DNA of 64,000 bases. It comes from Salibaculum griseiflavum (GTDB lineage Bacteria; Pseudomonadota; Alphaproteobacteria; Rhodobacterales; Rhodobacteraceae). The notes under the pieces are model-generated. The model made no database searches. It worked only from the letters and a program-made list of their open reading frames with translations, and was not told the DNA's origin. The stretch covers positions 1 through 64,000 of the forward strand of contig NZ_QETF01000013.1 of the NCBI RefSeq assembly GCF_003129565.1, written 5' to 3'. The stretch's first letter is position 1. Each line of letters opens with the position of its first letter. The position numbers were made by a program, and so were the translations under genes. This document shows positions 36,399 to 45,345 of this stretch, in pieces.

Positions 36399-39329
36399 CT
36401 AACTTTCCAGTCGAGCCGTCCCTGTCCGTTCGAGCTTGTTCCAAGCCGCCAGCTTGCCCATCAAGGCCGCGTGGATGGCTTTGATCGAGGCAAGATACAG
36501 AAGTTGCCGATAGCCGAACCGGGCCAAGGGACCGACCAGCAGAAGGACCCATTCCCACCGGCGCGCCAGGTACATTGCGAACACGATGTTCACGAATTCG
36601 AACGTGATGATCAAAAGGTAAGCGGCCGAGATTTGCATGGACAAATCGACATCGCCGGCGCTGCCCGTGGTGGCATAGCTGAAGCCGAGCCGCAGCAGGA
36701 AGACAATGAGGTAGATGTCGAAGAACGGATAGATCACGCTCGTGATCAACTGATACCAGATCGCATCCACAATCGAGATGAAGCCAACCGTCTTGCGCTC
36801 CAGGATCGATCGTTTGTGCTTCCAGGACGCCTGAAACATGCCGAAGGTCCACCGGAATCTCTGCCGCAGGTACCCGGATATCGTATCCGGTGCCTCGGTG
36901 TGGGACTTCGCATTCTCCTGGTAGCGGATGCTGTAGCCGGCTCGGTGAACGGCGATCGTCAGGTCGGCATCCTCGGTGATCGTATCACCGGATACCAGAC
37001 CGGCCTTCTTGACCGCTTCCACCCGCCAGGCCCCCATGGCGCCGGGAACAACAATGATGCCGTCAAACACCTCGTAGGCGCGGCGCATCACCTGTTGGGT
37101 GTGCATATACTCCAGCCGTTGGAACGCGCTGAGGATGCCGCCGCGGTTTCCGACCTCGACCGTCCCGGCCACGCCCCCAACAGTTTCGTCCTTGAAGGGC
37201 TGAACGATCTCACGCAGTGCCATGGGCTCGATAAGGGAGTCCGCGTCAAGGATCGCGATCAGCTCCGTTTCGGTTACCGCGATGGCGTGATCCAGGGCAC
37301 TCCACTTGCCGCCATTCGGTTGTTCCACAAGGTGGACGTTTGGCCAAAGCTCGACATATTCCATGACGATCTGCCGAGTATCGTCCGTTGATCCGTCGTC
37401 GACAACCACGATTTCCAGCCCAGGATAATCGACGGACAGGGCGCTGTCCAAGGTCCGCGCGATCACCTTTTCCTCATTGAAGGCCGGGATCGCGAGGGTA
37501 AGCGGCGGGTGATAGTCCATGTCGAGATCGAAGCGCTTACGCCGGGCGAAAGCCAGCAGAAGGTAAACCGGTGATCGCAGGGCCACGATCAATGCCAGGA
37601 CGAAAATGATACCCTGGATCCCCGCCCAGCTGACGGCCAGAACACCGTAAGTCACGTCGTCGCGGCGAAGCGGAGTCATTTGAACCGCCGGCGTCGCCTC
37701 GGCTGGCGCGATTTGAGCAAGATCGGCCAGCGCGCGATACTCGAACCCGTCGCTGCGCAGACGGGCGAGAAGGTCTGGCACCGTTTCGTTCAGCACCCGC
37801 CGATTTGCCCCGGAGATATCGAAGGCCAGCACGTTGGTAGACCGGGCTAGCGCCTGATCGTAGATCGTGTCGATCAACGCATCGACCCGGTCGGCGTCGA
37901 TGGCCGTAGCGATTGTGGGGTGGACGACGAGATAGCCGTCCGTTTGCATCTGCTGAACCTGGGTGAACAGTGCCGCGTTCGTGTTCGTGCCTGGGCGTGC
38001 CTCGAGGTCCAGCACGAATCGCGCCCGCCAGCCTTCGTCATGGGACAGAAAATGCTGGACCAGCTTGTTGCACAGCCGAGCCGTGTCCCGCGCTACGGTC
38101 GAACTGGACCCTTGGGGAACGAGCTTGACACCGACCTGATGACCGGCCTCTTTCAGTGTATCCACCGCGCCACGGGCGCCCAGGATATCACGGAAGGAAA
38201 GGAAGAAGGTCGCTGGAACCTCAAGCAGATCGAGTGTTTCAAGAAGTCGCTCCAGATCGCCCCGACCGGGCAGCCCGGTAAAAGCCAACGAAAGTGTATT
38301 CGTCTCCGTGGAAGCCCCGAAGAAGCGTACGAAATTCTCCATCGGCACATCGTCCAGCGTCGCTCCGGTCCGTTCGCCGGTCGCCGGATCAATCTGGTAG
38401 GCAATCCGACCGGTCTGCGCAGTCGATACCGTAGTCGAAAACGGCCCTGCGCCCTCAAAGACGCCGTAATGGCCGAGGTAGTCAGCGGAAGACGCCGCGG
38501 CATCAGTGGCGTCGGGCTGGTCAATGATCCACCGGAAGGCGGGGTTCTCGTAGCCGATCGGCCACAGGACGGCAGGCCCGCCACCGTGGCTCGTGTGAAT
38601 GCGATGAAGCACCTCGGCGTCCGGCAGCCAGATCTGGTTGAATACACCGTCCGAATCCACGTAGCGGATCAACAGCAGACCGGACTCGGCGGCGATCGTC
38701 GTGGTTGCGTCATACCGAGATGCGAGGAACATGGCCTCGGCATAAGACACCTTTCGGGGCGTTCGCTCACCGGTTCTGAAGGCGAGGCCTTCGGTCACAT
38801 AGGCGAAACGCAGTCGATCCCCGGAAATGGTGGCGTCGACCCGCTCGACAGCCTGCTCGATTTCCCGCAGCGACATCGGAGAGCCGACCGGCGTCTGGCC
38901 GGCAAGGGCAACCCGGGCCACAACGCGATCCACATCGGGTATGGCGGACGGCTCATGCAAGGCCGACATGGTGACATCCGCGATCAGGCAGGATTCAGCG
39001 CCATATGGCAGCGTCGCGTTCCGCAAACTCGCAGATGCCGCCGCGACTGCGGAAACCGAAAGGTCGGGATGCGCAGACAGGTCGACGCACAGGCCCCGCC
39101 CGGCGAGATCGGGCATGATCCCGGCCAGTTCGGACGCAAAATCCGATCCGCTGACGTCACTGAACAACGCCTCAAGATCTGCCGTCGTCTGCCAACTGGC
39201 CGGCGCAAGGGTTGCGAAACCGTTCGGCCTGTTCAATGCGTTCCAGCCGACACGGTGGTCGTCGAGCGGATAGGCCGCGCCTCCGGTCCGAGGGGCTGAA
39301 TCTCCCCCCCCGTCGCCGTGATTGTCCAC
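36399..39329 (-). CDS. Multidomain polysaccharide synthase: GH18-like + NodB-like + membrane GT2 (main frame)
   Basis: 976 residues in this frame. Residues about 20-310 align in layout with the GH18-like domain of three-domain synthases (LAGRGLCVDLSAHPD, SYAEAMFLASRYDATT, VFNQIWLPDAEVLHRI), but the DxxDxDxE acid is absent. Residues about 345-535 are NodB-like (TLSLAFTGLPGRGDLERLLETL, PATFFLSF) without the Asp-Asp pair or metal histidines. A membrane helix lies at 562-595. A GT2 domain at 608-830 is intact: VVVDDGST, ILDADS, TED and QRFRW. Membrane helices end the protein. Its natural N-terminus is probably the frame at 39233-39760, separated by a G8 run at 39304-39311. Confidence 0.8.
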   Translation of the reverse strand: MDNHGDGGGDSAPRTGGAAYPLDDHRVGWNALNRPNGFATLAPASWQTTADLEALFSDVSGSDFASELAGIMPDLAGRGLCVDLSAHPDLSVSAVAAASASLRNATLPYGAESCLIADVTMSALHEPSAIPDVDRVVARVALAGQTPVGSPMSLREIEQAVERVDATISGDRLRFAYVTEGLAFRTGERTPRKVSYAEAMFLASRYDATTTIAAESGLLLIRYVDSDGVFNQIWLPDAEVLHRIHTSHGGGPAVLWPIGYENPAFRWIIDQPDATDAAASSADYLGHYGVFEGAGPFSTTVSTAQTGRIAYQIDPATGERTGATLDDVPMENFVRFFGASTETNTLSLAFTGLPGRGDLERLLETLDLLEVPATFFLSFRDILGARGAVDTLKEAGHQVGVKLVPQGSSSTVARDTARLCNKLVQHFLSHDEGWRARFVLDLEARPGTNTNAALFTQVQQMQTDGYLVVHPTIATAIDADRVDALIDTIYDQALARSTNVLAFDISGANRRVLNETVPDLLARLRSDGFEYRALADLAQIAPAEATPAVQMTPLRRDDVTYGVLAVSWAGIQGIIFVLALIVALRSPVYLLLAFARRKRFDLDMDYHPPLTLAIPAFNEEKVIARTLDSALSVDYPGLEIVVVDDGSTDDTRQIVMEYVELWPNVHLVEQPNGGKWSALDHAIAVTETELIAILDADSLIEPMALREIVQPFKDETVGGVAGTVEVGNRGGILSAFQRLEYMHTQQVMRRAYEVFDGIIVVPGAMGAWRVEAVKKAGLVSGDTITEDADLTIAVHRAGYSIRYQENAKSHTEAPDTISGYLRQRFRWTFGMFQASWKHKRSILERKTVGFISIVDAIWYQLITSVIYPFFDIYLIVFLLRLGFSYATTGSAGDVDLSMQISAAYLLIITFEFVNIVFAMYLARRWEWVLLLVGPLARFGYRQLLYLASIKAIHAALMGKLAAWNKLERTGTARLES

Positions 39330-39760
39330 GCCTCGTAGTAGATATCCTGCAAGTCCGCGCAGAAGGCCCGCGCGCCACTCAGCGCCAGTTTGTCACCGAA
39401 GGGCAGGAAGGCCGACACACGGTTGTAGTCTCGTCCTGGTTGCAGAACCGACTGACCACAGCGAGTTTCCAGTCCCGGCTGAAGCACCCGGACGTCCAGC
39501 TGGCCGGACGCAGCAGCGACACTCTCAACGACCGGCACAGTTGCTGCATTTGGCAAGGCATCCAGCTGATCGACCCGAGAGAAGAATTCGACAAACCAAA
39601 AAACGGAAAAGACGATCAGGAATAGCACAAGCCCCAAGACGATCTTCGCCCGCCGTCCGAATCGGTCAAAGAACACCGGCTGCGGCACGGGCTTGGGAAA
39701 CCAGCCGACAATGAGAGTTTGTCCCTCTTTTTCCAGTTCAATCTTGGGCCGTTCGCGCAA
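39233..39760 (-). CDS. N-terminal fragment of the polysaccharide synthase, out of frame with the rest
   Basis: 175 residues from a TTG at 39760 with AGGGCGA upstream. A cytosolic tail, then one membrane helix (KIVLGLVLFLIVFSVFWFVEFF, about 38-60), then periplasmic sequence with PFGDKLALSGARAFCADLQDIYYEAW. After the G8 run (39304-39311) the frame goes on for about 24 residues to a stop at 39233. One extra G would join it to the 976-residue frame (WTITATGGGDSAPRTGGAAYPL), giving a protein of about 1120 residues, the usual size of such synthases. Confidence 0.65.
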   Translation of the reverse strand: MRERPKIELEKEGQTLIVGWFPKPVPQPVFFDRFGRRAKIVLGLVLFLIVFSVFWFVEFFSRVDQLDALPNAATVPVVESVAAASGQLDVRVLQPGLETRCGQSVLQPGRDYNRVSAFLPFGDKLALSGARAFCADLQDIYYEAWTITATGGEIQPLGPEARPIRSTTTVSAGTH

Positions 39761-39866
39761 ATGATCGCCCTATGCAAAAGTCAAAGGATGTGTATATTTA
39801 ACATCAACCAATATTAATATATCCTCTAAACACGTGAAAAGAATAGTTTTTTCGGAGGCATAGGTC
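39761..39866. promoter_or_regulatory. AT-rich divergent promoter region
   Basis: This 106-bp gap between the divergent synthase and DUF3131 genes is strikingly AT-rich compared with its surroundings. It holds the palindrome ATATTAATAT at 39811-39820. AT-rich divergent regions of this kind are typical targets of MucR/Ros or H-NS-like regulators of exopolysaccharide genes in alphaproteobacteria. The regulator here is inference. Confidence 0.4.
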
Positions 39867-42392
39867 TTGGAGGTCACACGGCGACAATACTTGGCCTCGG
39901 TCTCGGCACTGGCGTTGGCCCTTTCCGGACGGCGGGTCGCCGGCCAGTCCCTTGGAGCCGGAAGCCTTTTCCTGGTCATTCAAGGAGTCGAGAAAACACC
40001 CAATTCTGATTTTCCCGCGCGAATACTTCGCTCTTTTTCAAATCGCTTAATTCCACTTACGGTTGTTTTTTCGGAATACCGAGGTGATGAGAATTCGTCC
40101 CGTCAGACCGACAGACTAAAGGCACTTCTGGTCACGCTCGGCGCGGACAAGGGGATTGTCGAACTTGCCGTCAACCATGTCCCGATCGACTCGGCGCATC
40201 GCTACCTTCACCTGCGCGAGGCAACCCGGCTGCGCGATCGGATCGCCGACCTTCTGGGCGATACGGCCTTCGCGCTCGATGACGCCGTCTCGGTGTTTCT
40301 TCCTGATGGTGCGCCTGGGATCGAACCCTTCGCCTATCGTGCGGCCGGTTTCAGGATCCAGATTGATGCCGGTCAGACTGATAATGCGCCCGACCGGACC
40401 GAGGTTCAGCCCGTCGATTGGGGCATCCTGCGGCTCTCCGGTGGCATCCGACGGCGGCTGAATGACGACCCGGCCAAGACGATCCCCGACCTCGGTCTCA
40501 CCGCGCAACCGCAAATGCTGGTTCTGGATATTTCGGATGTGGATCCGTCGCGCGCCATCGACTGGGCAGAAGCCTGGGCCAAATCGCTGGATCTTGCCTT
40601 CGGAAACGGTCGGATCGTGCCGACCCGACCCAAGGATCACCTGTTGCAGGGTAATCCGGGCGCGTCGAAGAACATGGCTCTCGCCTTCGAAACCGACAGG
40701 GGCAGCGAAGTGCAGGCGGACTTTGCCATGATGCTGGACGAAATCGAAGTGCCCTATTCCCTGATCGGTGCGGATCCAGACACGCCGCCGTCGTCATCAA
40801 CCGGAACCTGCCTGACAACGGCCACGCGACTGGCCCGTTTTTCGGAGCCCGGCAGCGCCTGTTTTCGGTCAGATGATCCAATCGACCAATTGTCGGAAGA
40901 CAACATCGCCGAGATCGTCCTCTCCCCGCGTCAGGCTGGATATGCAGAGATCGGACCGCGCGCCGATGGTCGCTTTCACATCGGCCATGATAGCCCGAGC
41001 CTTATCCCTGTAGGGGACCGGATCAGGGAAAACCCGATGACGGATGCGCTGGCGATAATTTCACCGGATGAAATAGCAACCCGGTTCCAGCGGATACAGT
41101 TGCAGCGGACGATTCAAACCGCAAAGCGCGAGGGATTGGTCACATTCACCACGATCGAGGGGCTGCGTGATGCACTGGCGGCACCAGACCAGGTCCTGCG
41201 CCGGTTCTGGTCAGCCCGCCGACGCGAGGCGCGGGGGGCAGATGAACCATCGCCACCCAATGCCGCGGCCCGCACGGCTTTTCTGGAGGATGCCCGACAG
41301 GCATATTCGTTCATCGATCGCTTCACGCGCGCGGATACCGGACTTTGTGCCGGGACCGCGCAATCAGGTGCCGCGACGCTCGTCATCAATGCCGAAATCA
41401 CGCTCTGGGACGTCGCCAGCCAGGTTCAGGGTCTCATGGCGGCGGCGCATCTGTCGCTTATCCCTCATGAAGAGGCCCGGGTCCGCATCGAAAAGATCCT
41501 GCGCGCCATCCCGACCATCGAGCTCGATGGCCACCGCCTTCCACCAGCCCTGTTCGATGCCGGAACGCTCGAGCCGACCCGAATGGCCTTCGACGCCTGC
41601 GATACAGGGCGTTTTCTGATCGCACTGCAACGGGCTGAAAAGGATGGTTTCGCAACACCCGAACAGGCTCGAAAACTGATCGATGGCTGGGATCTCGCAA
41701 GAGCGATCAGGGGAGGGCACCCCTTTAATGGGACATCCACCGGCTGGGTAGACACCCAACAATCCCACTGCACGCACTATATTCGCAGAGGGTTCGCCTT
41801 TGCGGGTCTCTCGGTCCATACGCCCTATCCGACGCTCTCGGACCGGCCCAGTGGTGATGACCGGATACGGTTGCTGTATGCGGCTGCTGATCTTGGCCAT
41901 TTCGGACCTGAACCGGCACTCCTGGAGGCGATAGAGTTCGGTCAGAGCCCGGAGGCTCGCTACCTCGCGGATGTCCTGTTCGATGCACAACTTCGCCTGT
42001 TCGAGGAAACAGGGCGCTACAGATGTGTTTCCGAGGTGCCGCTGAACAGGCCGCCCTGGTTCGCCTACCAGGGCCTTCGCGTCGACTTGCCGGGAGACAC
42101 AGCGTGGATAATAGCCGCAACCGGCCCGGGCCAAGAGGCCGGAAGCGACCCCGCACTGGAAGACCGTCGCATGATCAGCACCAAGGCAATCTACCTTTGG
42201 GCGGCCACCCGCTCCCATGACTTCATAGACGATCTCCTCGCCCTGGCACGGTCCCGCGCGCGCCTCGACAGCTGGGGCTTTGCATCCGGCTTGCAGGAGG
42301 ACGACCTGACGCCGATGGAGGGCTACAGCGACCTGAACACCAACGGCATCATCCTGACCGCAATTCAACACATCCTGTCGCGGCGCGCCTGA
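39867..42392 (+). CDS. DUF3131 domain protein with Tat-like signal, partner of the GT2 synthase
   Basis: 841 residues from a TTG at 39867; CGGAGG lies eight bases upstream. A Tat-like signal TRRQYLASVSALALALSGRRVAG is at the N-terminus. Residues about 30-420 are of unknown class; VIQGVEKTPNSDFPARILRSF and MALAFETDRGSEVQADFAMMLDEIEVPYSLIG weakly recall NodB-type folds. Residues about 470-840 are DUF3131: AYSFIDRFTRADTGLCAG, INAEITLWDVASQVQGLMAAA, ACDTGRFLIALQRAEKDGF and a glucoamylase-like alpha/alpha pattern. It is likely periplasmic and may process or bind the polymer. Its first 300 bases are more AT-rich than its neighbours. Confidence 0.75.
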   Translation: MEVTRRQYLASVSALALALSGRRVAGQSLGAGSLFLVIQGVEKTPNSDFPARILRSFSNRLIPLTVVFSEYRGDENSSRQTDRLKALLVTLGADKGIVELAVNHVPIDSAHRYLHLREATRLRDRIADLLGDTAFALDDAVSVFLPDGAPGIEPFAYRAAGFRIQIDAGQTDNAPDRTEVQPVDWGILRLSGGIRRRLNDDPAKTIPDLGLTAQPQMLVLDISDVDPSRAIDWAEAWAKSLDLAFGNGRIVPTRPKDHLLQGNPGASKNMALAFETDRGSEVQADFAMMLDEIEVPYSLIGADPDTPPSSSTGTCLTTATRLARFSEPGSACFRSDDPIDQLSEDNIAEIVLSPRQAGYAEIGPRADGRFHIGHDSPSLIPVGDRIRENPMTDALAIISPDEIATRFQRIQLQRTIQTAKREGLVTFTTIEGLRDALAAPDQVLRRFWSARRREARGADEPSPPNAAARTAFLEDARQAYSFIDRFTRADTGLCAGTAQSGAATLVINAEITLWDVASQVQGLMAAAHLSLIPHEEARVRIEKILRAIPTIELDGHRLPPALFDAGTLEPTRMAFDACDTGRFLIALQRAEKDGFATPEQARKLIDGWDLARAIRGGHPFNGTSTGWVDTQQSHCTHYIRRGFAFAGLSVHTPYPTLSDRPSGDDRIRLLYAAADLGHFGPEPALLEAIEFGQSPEARYLADVLFDAQLRLFEETGRYRCVSEVPLNRPPWFAYQGLRVDLPGDTAWIIAATGPGQEAGSDPALEDRRMISTKAIYLWAATRSHDFIDDLLALARSRARLDSWGFASGLQEDDLTPMEGYSDLNTNGIILTAIQHILSRRA

Positions 42393-42421
42393 TCAGGCGT
42401 TCATGGATATCGAGGAAACAG

Positions 42422-42497
42422 TGGTGAGCCGTGCAGGATTCGAACCTGCGACCCACTGATTAAAAGTCAGTTGCTCTACCAACTGAGCTAACGGCCC
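42422..42497 (-). tRNA. tRNA-Lys (anticodon TTT)
   Basis: 76 nt on the minus strand with encoded CCA. The acceptor GGGCCGT pairs with ACGGCTC with one G-T wobble. The anticodon stem ACTGA/TCAGT encloses the loop CTTTTAA, giving anticodon TTT. The D arm GCTC...GAGC and T arm GCAGG-TTCGAAT-CCTGC are regular. Confidence 0.97.
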
Positions 42498-42594
42498 ACT
42501 AGGCGGCGTCTTTAGAAAGAGTGTGAGCGGGGGTCAACCCCGGAATCGTTTCAATCTCTGGATTCGTCCGGGTGCCTCCTCTATACGCCCGCGT

Positions 42595-43410
42595 ATGGGC
42601 GCGACCGATCAGAAATCATTGGCCTTCATGAAGATGCACGGGCTTGGAAACGACTTCGTCGTGATCGATGGGCGTGCGGGTCGCGCATGGCCGTCAGATG
42701 CGACCGTGATCGCGATGGCGGATCGGCATCGCGGCATCGGGTTCGACCAGTTGGCCGTGATCACGACCTCGGACGAGGCGGACGCACACCTGACATTCTA
42801 CAACGCCGATGGCTCGCGTTCGGCGGCCTGTGGCAATGCGACCCGCTGCATCGCCCGGCACATCATGGACCAGACCGGCAAGACCGAACTGGCACTGGCG
42901 ACGGACCGGGGGCACCTGATCGCCCGCGATGCAGGAAAGGGGCTGACCTCGGTCAATATGGGGCCGGCCCTGACCCGCTGGGACGAGGTGCCTTTGGCGC
43001 GGGAAATGGATACCCTGGAGTTGCCCATAGACGGCACCCCGACTGCAACCGGCATGGGCAACCCGCATTGCACCTTTTTCGTTGCCGATGCCGAAGCGAT
43101 CGACCTTGCCACGCGCGGCCCCGGAATCGAGCATCACCCGCTGTTCCCCGAACGCACCAATGTGCAATTCGCCCATGTCATCGGGCCGGACCACCTTCGG
43201 ATGCGGGTCTGGGAACGGGGAACGGGGATCACCTTGGCCTCCGGCTCGTCATCTTGCGCCACCGCCGTGGCCGCGCACCGGCGCGGGCTGGTCGGACCAG
43301 AGGTGACGATCGAATTGGATGGCGGTCCGATCCATATCCAGATCACCGAAGACGGGGTCTGGATGACAGGCCCGACGGCACATGTCTTTGACGGGGTCTG
43401 GCATGGCTGA
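42595..43410 (+). CDS. dapF: Diaminopimelate epimerase
   Basis: 271 residues from the ATG at 42595 (MGATDQKSLAFMKMHGLGNDF); a later ATG just before KMHGLGND is possible. Both catalytic cysteines are present, in SRSAACGNATRC and ASGSSSCATA. It converts LL- to meso-diaminopimelate for lysine and peptidoglycan. Its stop overlaps the start of mtaB by 8 bp. Confidence 0.95.
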   Translation: MGATDQKSLAFMKMHGLGNDFVVIDGRAGRAWPSDATVIAMADRHRGIGFDQLAVITTSDEADAHLTFYNADGSRSAACGNATRCIARHIMDQTGKTELALATDRGHLIARDAGKGLTSVNMGPALTRWDEVPLAREMDTLELPIDGTPTATGMGNPHCTFFVADAEAIDLATRGPGIEHHPLFPERTNVQFAHVIGPDHLRMRVWERGTGITLASGSSSCATAVAAHRRGLVGPEVTIELDGGPIHIQITEDGVWMTGPTAHVFDGVWHG

Positions 43411-44662
43411 GGCACCGCACTTCACCACTTTGGGCTGTCGCCTCAATTCCTACGAAACCGAGGCAATGAGAGACCTGGCCCAGGCCGCCGGCCTTGGCGA
43501 CGCGATGGTCGTGAACACCTGCGCCGTCACGGCCGAGGCTGTGCGCAAGGCGAAAAAGGAAATCCGCAAGCTGCGCCGCGAGAACCCCGACGCGCCCCTG
43601 ATCGTCACCGGCTGCGCCGCCCAGACCGAGCCCGAGACCTTTTCTGCCATGCCAGAGGTCACCCGGGTGATCGGCAACACCGAAAAGATGCAGCCCGAGA
43701 CATGGGCGGCGCTGGCCCCCGACCTGATCGGGGAAACCGAAAAGGTGCAGGTCAACGACATCATGTCCGTGACAGAGACCGCCGGCCACCTGATCGACGG
43801 GTTCGGCACGCGGTCCCGCGCCTATGTGCAGGTGCAGAACGGCTGCGATCACCGCTGCACCTTTTGCATCATACCCTATGGCCGGGGCAATTCTCGGTCG
43901 GTGCCCGCGGGCGTGGTGGTGGAGCAGATCAAGCGGCTGGTCGGCAAGGGCTTCAACGAGGTTGTTCTGACCGGCGTGGACCTCACCAGCTGGGGCGCCG
44001 ACCTGCCGGCCGGGCCGAAACTGGGCGATCTTGTCATGCGCATCCTGAAAATGGTGCCGGACCTGCCGCGCCTGCGGATCTCCTCCATAGATTCCATAGA
44101 AGTGGATCCGGCCCTGATGCAGGCGATTGCGACCGAACCGCGCCTGATGCCGCATTTGCATCTGTCGCTGCAACACGGTGACGACCTGATTCTGAAACGG
44201 ATGAAGCGCCGCCACCTGCGCGATGACGCCATTCGCTTTGCCGAAGAGGCCCGCAAGCTGCGCCCCGACATGACATTCGGCGCGGACATCATCGCCGGCT
44301 TCCCAACCGAGACCGAGGCCCAGTTCGAAAACTCGCTGCGGCTGGTGGAGGACTGCGGCCTCACATGGCTGCATGTCTTTCCCTATTCCAAGCGCGACGG
44401 GACTCCGGCGGCGAAGATTCCGAACCAGGTTCCCGGCCCGGTCATTCGCGACCGCGCCGCCCGGCTGCGGGCGGCGGGCGACACGCGGGTTCAGGCGCAT
44501 CTGGCCGACCAGGTCGGCCGGACCCACGCCGTTCTTCTGGAAAACCCGCGCATGGGTCGCACCCCCCAGTTCACCGAGGTCGCTTTTTCCGAGGACCAGC
44601 CCGAGGGTCGGATCGTCACCGCCCGCATCACCGGCACAGCCGGCAAACAGCTGGTGGCATGA
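43403..44662 (+). CDS. mtaB: tRNA (ms2t6A37) methylthiotransferase MtaB
   Basis: 419 residues from the ATG at 43403, inside the end of dapF. N-terminal MTTase domain: TLGCRLNSYETE, VNTCAVTAEA and VTGCAAQTEPE hold the first cluster cysteines. Radical SAM triad is CDHRCTFC. A C-terminal TRAM-like part is short. LGCRLNSYE and NTCAVTAEA are of the MtaB rather than the MiaB/RimO subtype. It thiomethylates t6A37 of ANN-decoding tRNAs. Confidence 0.92.
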   Translation: MAEAPHFTTLGCRLNSYETEAMRDLAQAAGLGDAMVVNTCAVTAEAVRKAKKEIRKLRRENPDAPLIVTGCAAQTEPETFSAMPEVTRVIGNTEKMQPETWAALAPDLIGETEKVQVNDIMSVTETAGHLIDGFGTRSRAYVQVQNGCDHRCTFCIIPYGRGNSRSVPAGVVVEQIKRLVGKGFNEVVLTGVDLTSWGADLPAGPKLGDLVMRILKMVPDLPRLRISSIDSIEVDPALMQAIATEPRLMPHLHLSLQHGDDLILKRMKRRHLRDDAIRFAEEARKLRPDMTFGADIIAGFPTETEAQFENSLRLVEDCGLTWLHVFPYSKRDGTPAAKIPNQVPGPVIRDRAARLRAAGDTRVQAHLADQVGRTHAVLLENPRMGRTPQFTEVAFSEDQPEGRIVTARITGTAGKQLVA

Positions 44663-45291
44663 CTCCGATCCTTTGGTCCTTCCGCCGCTGCCCCTATGCC
44701 ATGCGGGCCAGGTTGGCACTTGCCAGCGCCGGACAGACTGTAGAGCTCCGCGAGGTGGTGCTGCGCGACAAGCCCCCGGCTTTCCTTGCCACCTCGCCCT
44801 CGGCCACGGTGCCCTGCCTCGATGGCCCGGACGGGGTCATCGATGAAAGCCTCGACATCATGCTTTGGGCCCTGCGCCGAAGAGACCCCGAGGCGCTGTT
44901 GGACATGCCGACGGAGGGCTTCGATCTGGTCGAGATTTGCGATGGCGCGTTCAAGTCGGCCCTTGATCGCTACAAGTACGCCAGTCGCTATGAAAACGCG
45001 GATCCCGAGACCGAGAGAGCGCGGGCCGGCGATTTCATCATCCGGCTGAATGACAGTCTGTCTGGACAAGCGTGGCTGTTCGGACCGGGACCGACGCTTG
45101 CCGATCTGGCGATCCTGCCCTTCGTCCGGCAATTCGCTCATGTCGATCTGGATTGGTTCGCCGCACAGCCATGGGACGACGTCCAACGCTGGCTGGACGC
45201 GTTCAAGGCATCGGGCAGGTTCCGTTCTATCATGACCAAATATCCACCCTGGCCGCCGGGAACCGTTTTTCCTGAACCCGACCCGGGTTGA
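44659..45291 (+). CDS. Glutathione S-transferase family protein (CPYA type)
   Basis: 210 residues from the ATG at 44659, overlapping the mtaB stop as ATGA. Thioredoxin-fold N-terminus with redox motif RRCPYAMRARLALASAG, TSPSATVPCLDG and ESLDIMLWALRR. The C-terminal helical domain has GPTLADLAILPFVRQFA. The CPYA centre is like glutaredoxin 2/omega-class, suggesting a thiol-transfer rather than classical conjugation role. Confidence 0.85.
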   Translation: MTPILWSFRRCPYAMRARLALASAGQTVELREVVLRDKPPAFLATSPSATVPCLDGPDGVIDESLDIMLWALRRRDPEALLDMPTEGFDLVEICDGAFKSALDRYKYASRYENADPETERARAGDFIIRLNDSLSGQAWLFGPGPTLADLAILPFVRQFAHVDLDWFAAQPWDDVQRWLDAFKASGRFRSIMTKYPPWPPGTVFPEPDPG

Positions 45292-45345
45292 AGCCCTGAT
45301 TGGAAACCGTCTAGCATCAGTCCGTCCCGGCCAGAGGTGTTGCCG

